Assembly: GCA_013821985.1 (NCBI GenBank)
Contig: PNJQ01000007.1
Location: 1-64,000 of the forward strand
DNA length: 64,000 bases
From: Opitutus sp.
Lineage (GTDB): Bacteria; Verrucomicrobiota; Verrucomicrobiia; Opitutales; Opitutaceae
Direction of reading: 5' to 3'
Under the pieces are notes generated by a model. It did no database searches and was not told the origin of the DNA. It worked only from the letters and a program-made list of their open reading frames with translations. Of the stretch, positions 9,870 to 18,477 are shown piece by piece (positions within the stretch are counted from its first letter, which is position 1; every line of letters begins with the position of its first letter). The translations under genes and the position numbers were made by a program.

Positions 9870-10217
9870 ATGAATAAAAAATCCCTGATCGTGTTGTTGG
9901 CCGCCCTCGTGCTCGGTTCCCTGCCGGGGCGGGCGGATGATTCCATGGAAGCTCCCGTTCCCGTCCGCATGGTCCCGCCGAAGTATCCGCCGGAAATGCG
10001 CAGGGAAGGCACCGGGGGCGTCGTCACCATCACCTGCATCATCGACGAGAAGGGCAACGTCACCGAGCCCACGGTCGAAAAGGCCTCGAACGACGCGTTC
10101 AAGCAGCCGGCGCTCGATGCGCTGCGCAAATGGAAATTCAAGCCGGCCAAGAAGGGCGGCACGCCGATCGCGCTCAAGGTGAGCATCCCGATTCAGTTTA
10201 CCATGAACGATGACTGA
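9870..10217 (+). CDS. Stand-alone secreted TonB C-terminal-domain protein
   Basis: Signal peptide [22 protein letters not shown] then [42 protein letters not shown]...[13 protein letters not shown] (TonB_C). Confidence 0.85.
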   Translation: MNKKSLIVLLAALVLGSLPGRADDSMEAPVPVRMVPPKYPPEMRREGTGGVVTITCIIDEKGNVTEPTVEKASNDAFKQPALDALRKWKFKPAKKGGTPIALKVSIPIQFTMNDD

Positions 10218-12219
10218 TCCGGCGGCCGCGCCGCCCGCTCAATTTGCAACTCCCGTTTTTCCCATGACAAAAGGCACCCTCACAATCGGGCGCAGAATTG
10301 CGTTCGGCTTTACGCTGGTCTTCCTCCTGCTCGGCGCGGTTGCGGCGATCGCCTGGTTCGCGCTCGGCGCGTTGGGACGCAAACTCTCCGAATACGCCGG
10401 CAGCGCCCGCGAGACCAACACCGCCGCGGGGCTCACGACCGCGATGATCGAGGTCAAGTTGCAGGTGAACGAATACCTTGCCACCGGCACCGCCGAGCAC
10501 GCGCAGCAATACCGCGTCGCCCAGGAAAAGCTCACGCGCGAGATGACCACCGCAGCGCAGATCATCAAGGATCCTGCGCGCGCCGCCCAAGTGAAGGAAG
10601 CCGCCAGCCTCCTCACGCAATACGACGCAGCCTTCCAACAGATCATCGCCACCACCGCCAAGCTCGACGGCGTCGTGGCCGACCAACTCGCGCCGAAGGG
10701 CGAAGAGATCGCGAAGGGCATGCAGCAGGTCCTCACCGACGCCCGCGGCAACGGCGACATGAACGGCGCCTTCAAGGTTTCCACGGCGCTCAAGGCCTAC
10801 TTCGAGTGCAGCAGCTTGGTGAACTCCTTCCTGCTCACGTCGCGCCTCGATTTCGCCGACGGCGCCCGCAAGAGCATCAAGGCCGTAGCCGATGCCGTCG
10901 TGAAAATGCAGAAGGACCAGGAGGAACTCGTGAAGCTCGACGCCTCGCTGAAAGACGAATCGAAGGACGAACTTCTGAAGGCGCTCGCGCTCGCCACCGA
11001 CGGTTACTCGCAGGCGCTCGAGGAAATCATCGTCGCCAAGCAGGCGCGCAACGACCTCATCCAGGGCAAACTCAACAAGATCGCCCCCGAGTTCACGCAA
11101 GCCCTCGTGCGGGTGAAGGATTCCGTGCTCGAATTTCAAAGCTCGCTTGAGGAACGCATGCGCGCCGAACAGCGCAGCAGCGAACTGCAGGTGCTCCTTT
11201 GCACCGCGGGCGGCGGCCTGATCGGCATCCTCTCCGCCTGGTTCGTCATCCGCAGCATCACCCGACCGATCTCCGGCATCGCCGACCAGCTCGCCGCCGA
11301 GTCCGCCCAAACGCACGCCGCCGCCCTGAAGGTCGCCGAGGTCTCCACCGCGATGTCCGATGGCGCCAGCCGGCAGGCCGCTTCGCTGGAGGAGAGCTCC
11401 GCTTCGCTCCACGAGATGGCCAGCATGACCTCGCGTAACTCCGAGGGCGCGCAATCCGCGAAGACGCTCGCCGCCGAGGCCCGCTCCACCGCCGACGCCG
11501 GCGCTCGCGACATGGCTGCGATGCGCAGCGCGATGGCCGCGATCCAGTCGTCCAGCTCCGAAATTTCCAAAATCATCAAGACGATCGACGAGATCGCGTT
11601 CCAGACGAACATTCTCGCACTCAACGCCGCCGTCGAAGCCGCCCGTGCGGGCGAGGCCGGCGCCGGCTTCGCCGTCGTCGCCGAGGAGGTGCGCAGCCTC
11701 GCCCAGCGCTCCGCGCAAGCGGCCAAGGAAACCGCGGCGAAGATCGCCGACGCCTCCTCGAAGAGTGAACAAGGCGCGCAGATCAGCAGCCAGGTCGCGG
11801 GCAGTCTCGATTCGATCGTGCAGAAAATTCGTCAGCTCGACGAAATGGTCGGCTCGATCGCCCAGGCTTCGCACGAGCAGAGCGAAGGCATCGGCCAGCT
11901 CAATCAGGCCGTGGCCGGCATGGACCAAATCACGCAATCGAACGCCGCGCTCGCGCAGCAGTCGGCCACGTCCGCGGAGGAGCTGCAGGCCCAGTCCGCG
12001 CAAGTGCGCGCCGCCGTGTCGGAACTCATGCACATGGTGCACGGCGAGGCGCAGCGCATCGATCGCGCCGCCGCGACCCCGGCCAAACACCCGGTCCGCG
12101 CTTCCGGGGCGACCGCGAGGGTCGTCACGCCGCGCCTGGCGCGCGCCGCCGCCCCGAAAGCGGAACCTGCGCCCGCCAAGGATGCGCCCGTGGACGCCGC
12201 GCATTTCATCGACGGCTAG
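10210..12219 (+). CDS. Methyl-accepting chemotaxis protein
   Basis: Two TMs and HAMP-like region; signature [54 protein letters not shown]. Alternative start ATG 10264. Confidence 0.95.
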   Translation: MTDPAAAPPAQFATPVFPMTKGTLTIGRRIAFGFTLVFLLLGAVAAIAWFALGALGRKLSEYAGSARETNTAAGLTTAMIEVKLQVNEYLATGTAEHAQQYRVAQEKLTREMTTAAQIIKDPARAAQVKEAASLLTQYDAAFQQIIATTAKLDGVVADQLAPKGEEIAKGMQQVLTDARGNGDMNGAFKVSTALKAYFECSSLVNSFLLTSRLDFADGARKSIKAVADAVVKMQKDQEELVKLDASLKDESKDELLKALALATDGYSQALEEIIVAKQARNDLIQGKLNKIAPEFTQALVRVKDSVLEFQSSLEERMRAEQRSSELQVLLCTAGGGLIGILSAWFVIRSITRPISGIADQLAAESAQTHAAALKVAEVSTAMSDGASRQAASLEESSASLHEMASMTSRNSEGAQSAKTLAAEARSTADAGARDMAAMRSAMAAIQSSSSEISKIIKTIDEIAFQTNILALNAAVEAARAGEAGAGFAVVAEEVRSLAQRSAQAAKETAAKIADASSKSEQGAQISSQVAGSLDSIVQKIRQLDEMVGSIAQASHEQSEGIGQLNQAVAGMDQITQSNAALAQQSATSAEELQAQSAQVRAAVSELMHMVHGEAQRIDRAAATPAKHPVRASGATARVVTPRLARAAAPKAEPAPAKDAPVDAAHFIDG

Positions 12220-12255
12220 TCGCTCGGCCGGCAATTCGGCCGAACCGTGAAGTGC

Positions 12256-12285
12256 AGCGGAAGCCCGAAGGCTTCCGCTTTTTTG
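12256..12285 (+). terminator. Rho-independent terminator after MCP
   Basis: GCGGAAGCC CGAA GGCTTCCGC followed by TTTTTTG. Confidence 0.85.
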
Positions 12286-12343
12286 TTTTCGGCGCGAACT
12301 GCAATTGCCGCGTGCCGGTGCTCCGGCGCTTGATGCAGCCCGC

Positions 12344-12369
12344 AAAAAAGCCAGCGCACGGCGCTGGCT
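12344..12369 (-). terminator. Rho-independent terminator for a minus-strand transcript
   Basis: AAAAAAGCCAGCGC-acg-GCGCTGGCT on + strand; the T-run follows the hairpin on the minus strand. Confidence 0.75.
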
Positions 12370-12394
12370 GCGAGGGAGGGAGTTCCGCCCAGGC

Positions 12395-12595
12395 TCAGCC
12401 TGGCCGGCGGCGATTCCGAGTGAGGGTGGGCGCCGGCGGTTGATCGCGAAACGGCTGCGGATCGAAGATGGCGCGCGGGTTCGCCAGCTCCGGCGGGGCG
12501 AACAGAAAGCGCCCCCATTGGTCGCGCCGCGCGCTGACGACCCCCAACGCACCGGCGCAGTGTGCGTGACGGAGATTGGAATACGGCGAGGCCAT
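12395..12595 (-). CDS. Small orphan protein (66 aa)
   Basis: MASPYSNLRHAHCAGALGVVSARRDQWGRFLFAPPELANPRAIFDPQPFRDQPPAPTLTRNRRRPG*; followed within about 30 nt by a same-strand terminator. Confidence 0.45.
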   Translation of the reverse strand: MASPYSNLRHAHCAGALGVVSARRDQWGRFLFAPPELANPRAIFDPQPFRDQPPAPTLTRNRRRPG

Positions 12596-12738
12596 GCTCT
12601 CGTATCGGCACGAACGCGACCGCACTTTAGCGCGTCGCCGCGTGCCCCGGGGTCCCTGTCGCCGGCCCCGACTGCAGCCGAACGAGTCTGATAACAATCA
12701 CGAAACGCCCGCAGGGAAAAAGCTTGCCAGGAGACGAG

Positions 12739-12754
12739 GCTAATAAGTATTAGC
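12739..12754. promoter_or_regulatory. Perfect palindrome GCTAATA-AG-TATTAGC, candidate LacI-family operator
   Basis: Lies 29-44 bp upstream of the TonB-dependent receptor ATG; same core as 21723 and 34641. Confidence 0.65.
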
Positions 12755-12782
12755 TTATCGTCCTCCCCCAAGTTTAACCCCC

Positions 12783-15356
12783 ATGATTATGAACCGTTGC
12801 TCCCCCCCGGTGGCATTGCCGATCAGCGCCTTGCTGGGCCTGACGCTCGCCAGCCTCGTCACTCCGTCGGCGTTCGCGCAGTCCGCGCCGGCTTCGAATC
12901 CCGCCAACGAGGAGACTTACACGCTCTCGACCTTCCAAGTCACGACCACGGCCGACAAGGGCTATCGCGCGGGCAATTCCGTCTCCGCCACGCGCATCGA
13001 CACGCCGATCAAGGACCTGCCGTTCTCGATCAGCGCCTTCACCGAGCAGTTCATCGAGGACATCGGTGCGCTCGAGTTGCTCGACGTGGTCAACTTCGCA
13101 CCGGGCGTCACGAGCGGGGCCAAGGAATTCACCCAGGGTAACAACCGCTACTCGATCCGCGGTTTCGACGGCGACGTCACCCCGCAGCGCAATGGCTTTG
13201 TCGGCAACCGCTATGTCGATAGCGGCAACGTCCAGCGCGTCGAAGTCGTCAAGGGCCCGGCGTCACTCCTCTACGGCCAGATCACGCCGGGCGGCACGGT
13301 GAACTACATCACGAAGCGCCCGACGAACAAGGATTTCGTCCGCATCAAGACGCAGGTCGGCACCGATGAGTTTTTCCGCACCGACCTCGACATCAACCGC
13401 ACGTTTGCCGACGGCCGCGCCAATGTCCGCCTGGTCGGCGCCTGGGAAAATCTTCTGTCGTGGGCCGACCCCAGCGGCGGTGACGCGTGGCTCGCGGCCG
13501 GTGCGCTCGATGTGAAGCTCACGCCCAACGTATCGCTCATCGTCGATTTCGAATCCTATTCGCGCAATCAGACCCCGCTCATCGGCATGAAGCCGAACAT
13601 GCAGGTCGCCGGGTTCAACTCCGCCTCGGCCGCGAACTACCCGAACCTCGTCGATCGCGCTCGCGCCCAGGCCTACGTCGATGTCGGCAATCTCAACCTC
13701 GGGTTTCTCAACTACGCGCCGCTCCCGCACGACTTCAATTACGTCGGCAAAAACGACTATCGCATCTCGTGGTTCGATTCCGCCAGCGCGGAACTCAATG
13801 CGAAGCTCGGTCAGAACTGGCGCGCCCGCGCGAACATCGGCTGGAGCGAATTTCACATCAGCAACAAGCTGACCGGCCTCGCGGAGTTCACCATCACGCC
13901 GGCCGCCGCCTACCTCGCCACCGCGGGCCGCAATCGTTTCACCTTCCGCGACGAACTCGCGGCGAATCCCGCGGCGGTCCTCGCCGATCCGACGCGGACG
14001 GCGTCGGCCTTGCTCACCCGCCGCAAGCGCCTCGAGCAATCCGGCGGCGACAATGTCAATTATCAGGCCGAAATCACCGGCACGATGGAGTTTGGTGGCA
14101 TTAAGCTTCGTCCGCTGTTCGGCGCCTACCTGAGCAAGGTCGGCACCAACAGTTTCCGGCGCGAGAGCTCCGGTTCCCAGCCGCCGGCGGGCTTGCCGAA
14201 TTCCCAGACCGCCCCGGGCCAGCACTTCCAGCCTTGGAATTACAACGATCCCACCACGTGGGACCGCGACTCCGATTACGACGTCAACACCATCCCCGGC
14301 ATCAATTCCTACAACGACGCCGAGGGCGAAGAGAGCGCCTACTACGGCCTGCTCAATGTTTCGCTGCTCGACGACCGCCTCATCCTCATCGGCGGCGCGC
14401 GCTACAACAAGACCTGGACGATCAACACGAATTTTCTCCCCACCGTCGTCGCGCCCATCGGGCCCGCGGTGGTCGGCGACAAGTTCGAGGCGACCAAGAC
14501 CACGCCGCAGTTCGGCGCGGGCTTCAAGGTCCGTCGCGACCTGCTGCTCTTCGCGAGTTACTCCGAGTCATTCTTCATCGAGGACCGCTCGATCACGTCG
14601 TTCAACCCGGCCTACAATCCCGCGTTGCCCACCAGCAGCACGAACCGCGTGACGATCAGCGAGCCCGCCCTGCCGACCACCGGCTCCGGCTATGAATTCG
14701 GCCTGAAAACCGATTTCCTCGACGGTCGCGTCTCCTCCACCGTGTCATGGTTCCACCTCGAGCGCGAAAACCGCGTGCTGCGTTTCCGCGAGACGGCGCC
14801 GGACGGCTCGTTCCCGACGATCACCCGTCAAGGCACGGTCGATCAGAGTGAAGGCTTCGAATTCGAGGTCACGTGGTCGCCGACGGAAAACTGGCAGGTC
14901 TTCGCCACGTTCACCCAGATGGACGTGAAGACGACCAAGGGCACATTCCCCTCGATCATCACCTATTCGACGGATCCGGCGGTGCAGGCCTCCTATGTCG
15001 CCGCCTACAATGAGGCGCGCGATCTGATCCTCAACGCGGTGCCGGAAGGCTCGGCCGAGACACTCGCGACACTTTGGTCGCGCTACAACTTCACCACCGG
15101 AGCGCTGAAGGGCTTCTGGGTCGCAGGTGGATTCGTTCACACCGGCGACAAGGCGCAGCGCACGGCCAATCCCACGCTGTTCCTCGAAGCCGACACGATC
15201 TACGACGCCACGATCGGCTACGACTGGAAGACGGAGAAGGCCAACTGGGGCGCCACGCTCGCGTGGAAGAACATCGCTGACACCGAATACTTCAACGCGA
15301 ACCAATCGCGCGCCGCACCCGGCCGTGTGATCTTCAGCGTCAGCACGAAGTTCTGA
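12783..15356 (+). CDS. TonB-dependent outer-membrane receptor
   Basis: Signal peptide, plug domain (DLPFSISAFTEQFIEDIGALELLDVVNFAPGVTSG...YSIRGFDGD...VEVVKGPASLLYGQITPGGTVNYITKRP), C-terminal ...APGRVIFSVSTKF. Confidence 0.95.
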   Translation: MIMNRCSPPVALPISALLGLTLASLVTPSAFAQSAPASNPANEETYTLSTFQVTTTADKGYRAGNSVSATRIDTPIKDLPFSISAFTEQFIEDIGALELLDVVNFAPGVTSGAKEFTQGNNRYSIRGFDGDVTPQRNGFVGNRYVDSGNVQRVEVVKGPASLLYGQITPGGTVNYITKRPTNKDFVRIKTQVGTDEFFRTDLDINRTFADGRANVRLVGAWENLLSWADPSGGDAWLAAGALDVKLTPNVSLIVDFESYSRNQTPLIGMKPNMQVAGFNSASAANYPNLVDRARAQAYVDVGNLNLGFLNYAPLPHDFNYVGKNDYRISWFDSASAELNAKLGQNWRARANIGWSEFHISNKLTGLAEFTITPAAAYLATAGRNRFTFRDELAANPAAVLADPTRTASALLTRRKRLEQSGGDNVNYQAEITGTMEFGGIKLRPLFGAYLSKVGTNSFRRESSGSQPPAGLPNSQTAPGQHFQPWNYNDPTTWDRDSDYDVNTIPGINSYNDAEGEESAYYGLLNVSLLDDRLILIGGARYNKTWTINTNFLPTVVAPIGPAVVGDKFEATKTTPQFGAGFKVRRDLLLFASYSESFFIEDRSITSFNPAYNPALPTSSTNRVTISEPALPTTGSGYEFGLKTDFLDGRVSSTVSWFHLERENRVLRFRETAPDGSFPTITRQGTVDQSEGFEFEVTWSPTENWQVFATFTQMDVKTTKGTFPSIITYSTDPAVQASYVAAYNEARDLILNAVPEGSAETLATLWSRYNFTTGALKGFWVAGGFVHTGDKAQRTANPTLFLEADTIYDATIGYDWKTEKANWGATLAWKNIADTEYFNANQSRAAPGRVIFSVSTKF

Positions 15357-15377
15357 GCCGCCTTTCAAGACAATCTC

Positions 15378-15405
15378 AAGCCGCCCTTTGCCGGGCGGCT
15401 TTTTT
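15378..15405 (+). terminator. Rho-independent terminator after TonB-dependent receptor
   Basis: AAGCCGCCC tttgcc GGGCGGCTT TTTTG. Confidence 0.85.
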
Positions 15406-15591
15406 GTTCGCGGATTTAATCCCAACTGCCGATCGGAACGAGGTTGGAGGGGCAGACCTTGTGTCCGCCCGGGGCGTGGAGAAGCCGCGCCCCTACGAAA
15501 GCCCGAAAGCGCATCGTAGATGGTATGGTGCGCCCTCGCACCATTCCCTCCGCCGTCGCGGCGAGCGCTTCGTCGCGGCGAGCGCGGAGCG

Positions 15592-15649
15592 AGCCGTGGC
15601 GTGCCGGTCCGAGAACCGGGTCGCGGGTGCTCCCCGCGACCACGGCTCC
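15592..15649. repeat. Nested inverted repeats able to form a three-way junction
   Basis: Outer GAGCCGTGG/CCACGGCTC; inner CCGGT/ACCGG and TCGCGGG/CCCGCGA. Confidence 0.6.
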
Positions 15650-15741
15650 GTCGTTGGCTCCGCTCCGGCCGGCGATTCTTTGCGAGAATACCCGCCGGCT
15701 ACTTGCACGCGCGGTTCTTGGGCTGCACACTGCATTCTCAA

Positions 15742-16536
15742 ATGACGACTTACTCGCGCGCGTTTTCGACGCTGGGTTGCCCGGAGCTTTCGCTCGACGA
15801 CGCGCTCGCGCTCGCCCAAAGCCACGGTCTCGCCGCGATCGAACTGCGAACGCTCTCCGGCACGATCGATTTGCCCGCACTATTCGCGCGCGAGTTCGTG
15901 ACGCCGGCGGCGCTCGCGGTCCACGTTGCGCGGCAGTCGGTGCAGATCGTGTCGCTCGACACGTCGTTCAAGCTCGCCGAGCCGAGCGAAGCGGAGTGGG
16001 AGGCGTTCCTTGCGTTCGTTCCGTGGGCCGAGGCACGCGGGGTGAAATGGCTGCGGGTGTTCGACGGCGGCGCGCCGGGCCGGCCGCTCGAGCCGCTGCT
16101 CGCCACGCTCGCGCGCTGGCGCGCGCACCGCGCCTCGAACGGAATCGGGGCCGACATGATGATCGAGACGCACGATTCGCTTTTCACGGCAGCAGCCATC
16201 AACGCGTTCGCGCAGGCGGCATCCGGCGCCGCGATTCTCTGGGACACGCACCACACGTGGAAAAAGGGCGGCGAGGACCCCGTCGCGACTTGGAATGCGA
16301 TCAAGCCGCACGTCGTGCACGTCCACGTGAAGGACAGCATCAGCCGCCCGAGCGCGCGGCATCCGTTCACCTACGTGCTGCCGGGCGCCGGTGAATTCCC
16401 GATGGCACCGTTGCGCGCGGCGCTGGCAGGCGAGTTCCGCGGCACCGTGAGTCTCGAGTGGGAACGGCAATGGCACCCGTATCTGCCGCCGCTGGAAGAT
16501 GCCCTGCGCGCCGGGGCGGAGAGGAAGTGGTGGTAG
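15742..16536 (+). CDS. Sugar phosphate isomerase/epimerase-like TIM barrel (xylose-isomerase-like)
   Basis: MTTYSRAFSTLGCPELSLDDALALAQSHGLAAIELRTLSG...MIETHDSLFTA...WDTHHTWKKGGEDP...HVHVKDS. Confidence 0.8.
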   Translation: MTTYSRAFSTLGCPELSLDDALALAQSHGLAAIELRTLSGTIDLPALFAREFVTPAALAVHVARQSVQIVSLDTSFKLAEPSEAEWEAFLAFVPWAEARGVKWLRVFDGGAPGRPLEPLLATLARWRAHRASNGIGADMMIETHDSLFTAAAINAFAQAASGAAILWDTHHTWKKGGEDPVATWNAIKPHVVHVHVKDSISRPSARHPFTYVLPGAGEFPMAPLRAALAGEFRGTVSLEWERQWHPYLPPLEDALRAGAERKWW

Positions 16537-16739
16537 CCAAACGGCACCACATTGCGGGCGAGACGCGGACCAGATCCGCGCCGCATCCGTGGGCGACTCG
16601 CCAGCACGCTTGGTAGGCGCCGTTGCCTTCAACGGCCCTCTGCTCCGAGTCGCGATTGAAGGGCGGTTAGGGACAACCGACCCGACCGCGCGTTGGTGGA
16701 AAAATCCGCGCGCCGTGGAGCGGCACGCGGCTTTGCGGT

Positions 16740-18347
16740 TCACCAGGTCATCTCGACGAAGCTGGCCGGATTGCCCGAGGTGTAGGTGCCGCTGCCGATC
16801 TTGAAGTTGGCGACGTTGGTGGCGGTGTAGTCGGTGTAGATCACCACGCCGGTGCTGCGTGTGCTTTGGATTTCGAACATCGCGCCGCCGTTCGTGATGT
16901 TCTGTGCGGTGGCGGCTTTGAACTCGATGGCGTTGCCGTAATCAGTGCCGTTGGCGGCGAGGTTGGCGATATTGTAGGCGGAGCTGCCGTTGCCGAGGTC
17001 GTTCACGAGGCAGCCGATGAGCTGGAGATTATCGCCGCGCAGGTAGAAGCCGGAATCGCCGCGGGCGTGGCCGCCGACCGGCTCGATGCCGGAAAAGTCC
17101 GCGATGCAATTGATGAACTTCACGTGGTGCGCGCCTTCTTTCAGGTCGTAGCCATCGTTGGTCGTGTTGACCGTGTAGCAGTCGCGGAAGGTGATGTTGC
17201 CGGACGTGTCGGGGGTCGTGCTGCTTTCCCAATTCGACTGCGCGTCGCCGACGTAGAAGCCCTCGCCGTAGTCGGCGGCGGTCTGGCCGGTGCCGTCAAC
17301 GCTGCATTGCACGACGTCCCAGAAATTCGAGTAGCGCCGGAACTTGAACGCTTCCTGGCCGATGTTCGTGATATCGATGCGCGTCGCGACGCCGTAGTCG
17401 GCGTTGAGGCAATAGAAGCCTTTCTTCGCGTAGTTGATCGTGAAGTCGTCGAAGCGCCAGTAATTGTGCAACACCTCGACGCCGTAGCCGGTGGACTGCG
17501 ATGTCGTCTGCACCGTGCCGTTGATCCCGCGGACGATAATGGGGGCGTTCGCGGTGCCATGCGCGTAGGTCTTCGTGTTGCCGGTGTGCGTGCCGGTGAA
17601 GTAGAGGATGTCGCCCGCGACCGCGTTCTGCATCGCGGTCTTGAGGCTCGCGACGTAGGCGACGTTGTGGATCTGGAAATCGTCGGCGTAATACGACGTG
17701 TTCAGCGGGGCGAAGCTGCTGTGGCCACCCGCGCGGATGCCGGCGCCGCCCGTCGTCTGGAGGTTGGCGGTCGAGTCGGTCAGCTCCACTTGCCAAAGCG
17801 CCGGCTCGGGATCGGCCTCCTTCCAGGCCTTGGCCCGCAGGTGCGTCGGGTTGGTGCCGGCGACGGAGAACCGGACGCGGTAATAGGCACCGGCCGTGTA
17901 GCCGCTTCCCACCGTGACCTCGGAGCTGAGATTGGTCTGACTGCCGGCGATGATTTTCTGCAGCGTGAGCGTGACGGTGCCGTCCGAGTTGTGGCGCAGC
18001 CGCGCGTGATAGTAGTCGCTGCCGCTCGACTGAATGCGGAAGGCGGGGCCCGCATAGGCATAGTTGGCGGTGGGCACGGTGCTGACGGCGAGACGGACGG
18101 TGCCTTCGTAGTTGGTGATGCTGAGCGGCAGCCGCGCGAGGCGGTTGTTGTAGGTGCTGAGCTTGATCTGGCCGCGGCTGCCGTTGGTGGAGAAGTCGGA
18201 CGTGGTGCCGCCGGAGACCGTGTAAGCCTGACCTTGCGGCGTGGAACCCCAGCCGTTCGAAGTGGTGCGGCTGAAGAGGTCGTTGGTGGTCGGCGCGGCG
18301 CTGAGTGACGCGGCCGTGAGAGCGAGGAGGAACGTGAACGTTTTCAT
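16740..18347 (-). CDS. Secreted right-handed beta-helix protein, putative polysaccharide lyase
   Basis: Signal peptide MKTFTFLLALTAASLSAA; jelly-roll-like N-terminal region; parallel beta-helix (HNYWRFDDFTINYAKKGFYCLNADYGVATRIDITNIGQEAFKFRRYSNFWDVVQCSV...). Start moved to ATG 18347. Confidence 0.7.
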   Translation of the reverse strand: MKTFTFLLALTAASLSAAPTTNDLFSRTTSNGWGSTPQGQAYTVSGGTTSDFSTNGSRGQIKLSTYNNRLARLPLSITNYEGTVRLAVSTVPTANYAYAGPAFRIQSSGSDYYHARLRHNSDGTVTLTLQKIIAGSQTNLSSEVTVGSGYTAGAYYRVRFSVAGTNPTHLRAKAWKEADPEPALWQVELTDSTANLQTTGGAGIRAGGHSSFAPLNTSYYADDFQIHNVAYVASLKTAMQNAVAGDILYFTGTHTGNTKTYAHGTANAPIIVRGINGTVQTTSQSTGYGVEVLHNYWRFDDFTINYAKKGFYCLNADYGVATRIDITNIGQEAFKFRRYSNFWDVVQCSVDGTGQTAADYGEGFYVGDAQSNWESSTTPDTSGNITFRDCYTVNTTNDGYDLKEGAHHVKFINCIADFSGIEPVGGHARGDSGFYLRGDNLQLIGCLVNDLGNGSSAYNIANLAANGTDYGNAIEFKAATAQNITNGGAMFEIQSTRSTGVVIYTDYTATNVANFKIGSGTYTSGNPASFVEMTW

Positions 18348-18477
18348 GGAGAAAAGGGGCTGGCGAATTGAAGTTGCCGGGCGGGGTTCAGAGACTTCGC
18401 GTGACAACAAGGAGTCGGGTGGAACGGAACGTGACGCGCGCAGCGGGTCGGACGCCGCGCGCGTCGGTGACGTGAGG

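Noticed and set aside
10198-12771. 857-aa minus-strand ORF opposite the chemotaxis receptor
   Set aside because: Low-complexity antisense translation; the MCP signature is unambiguous on the plus strand.
12783-15356. Siderophore-specific receptor
   Set aside because: TonB receptor plug alone cannot establish iron specificity; the shared palindrome with lyase genes favours carbohydrate uptake.
16866-18308. 480-aa plus-strand ORF opposite the beta-helix gene
   Set aside because: Antisense shadow; minus strand has signal peptide and beta-helix repeats.
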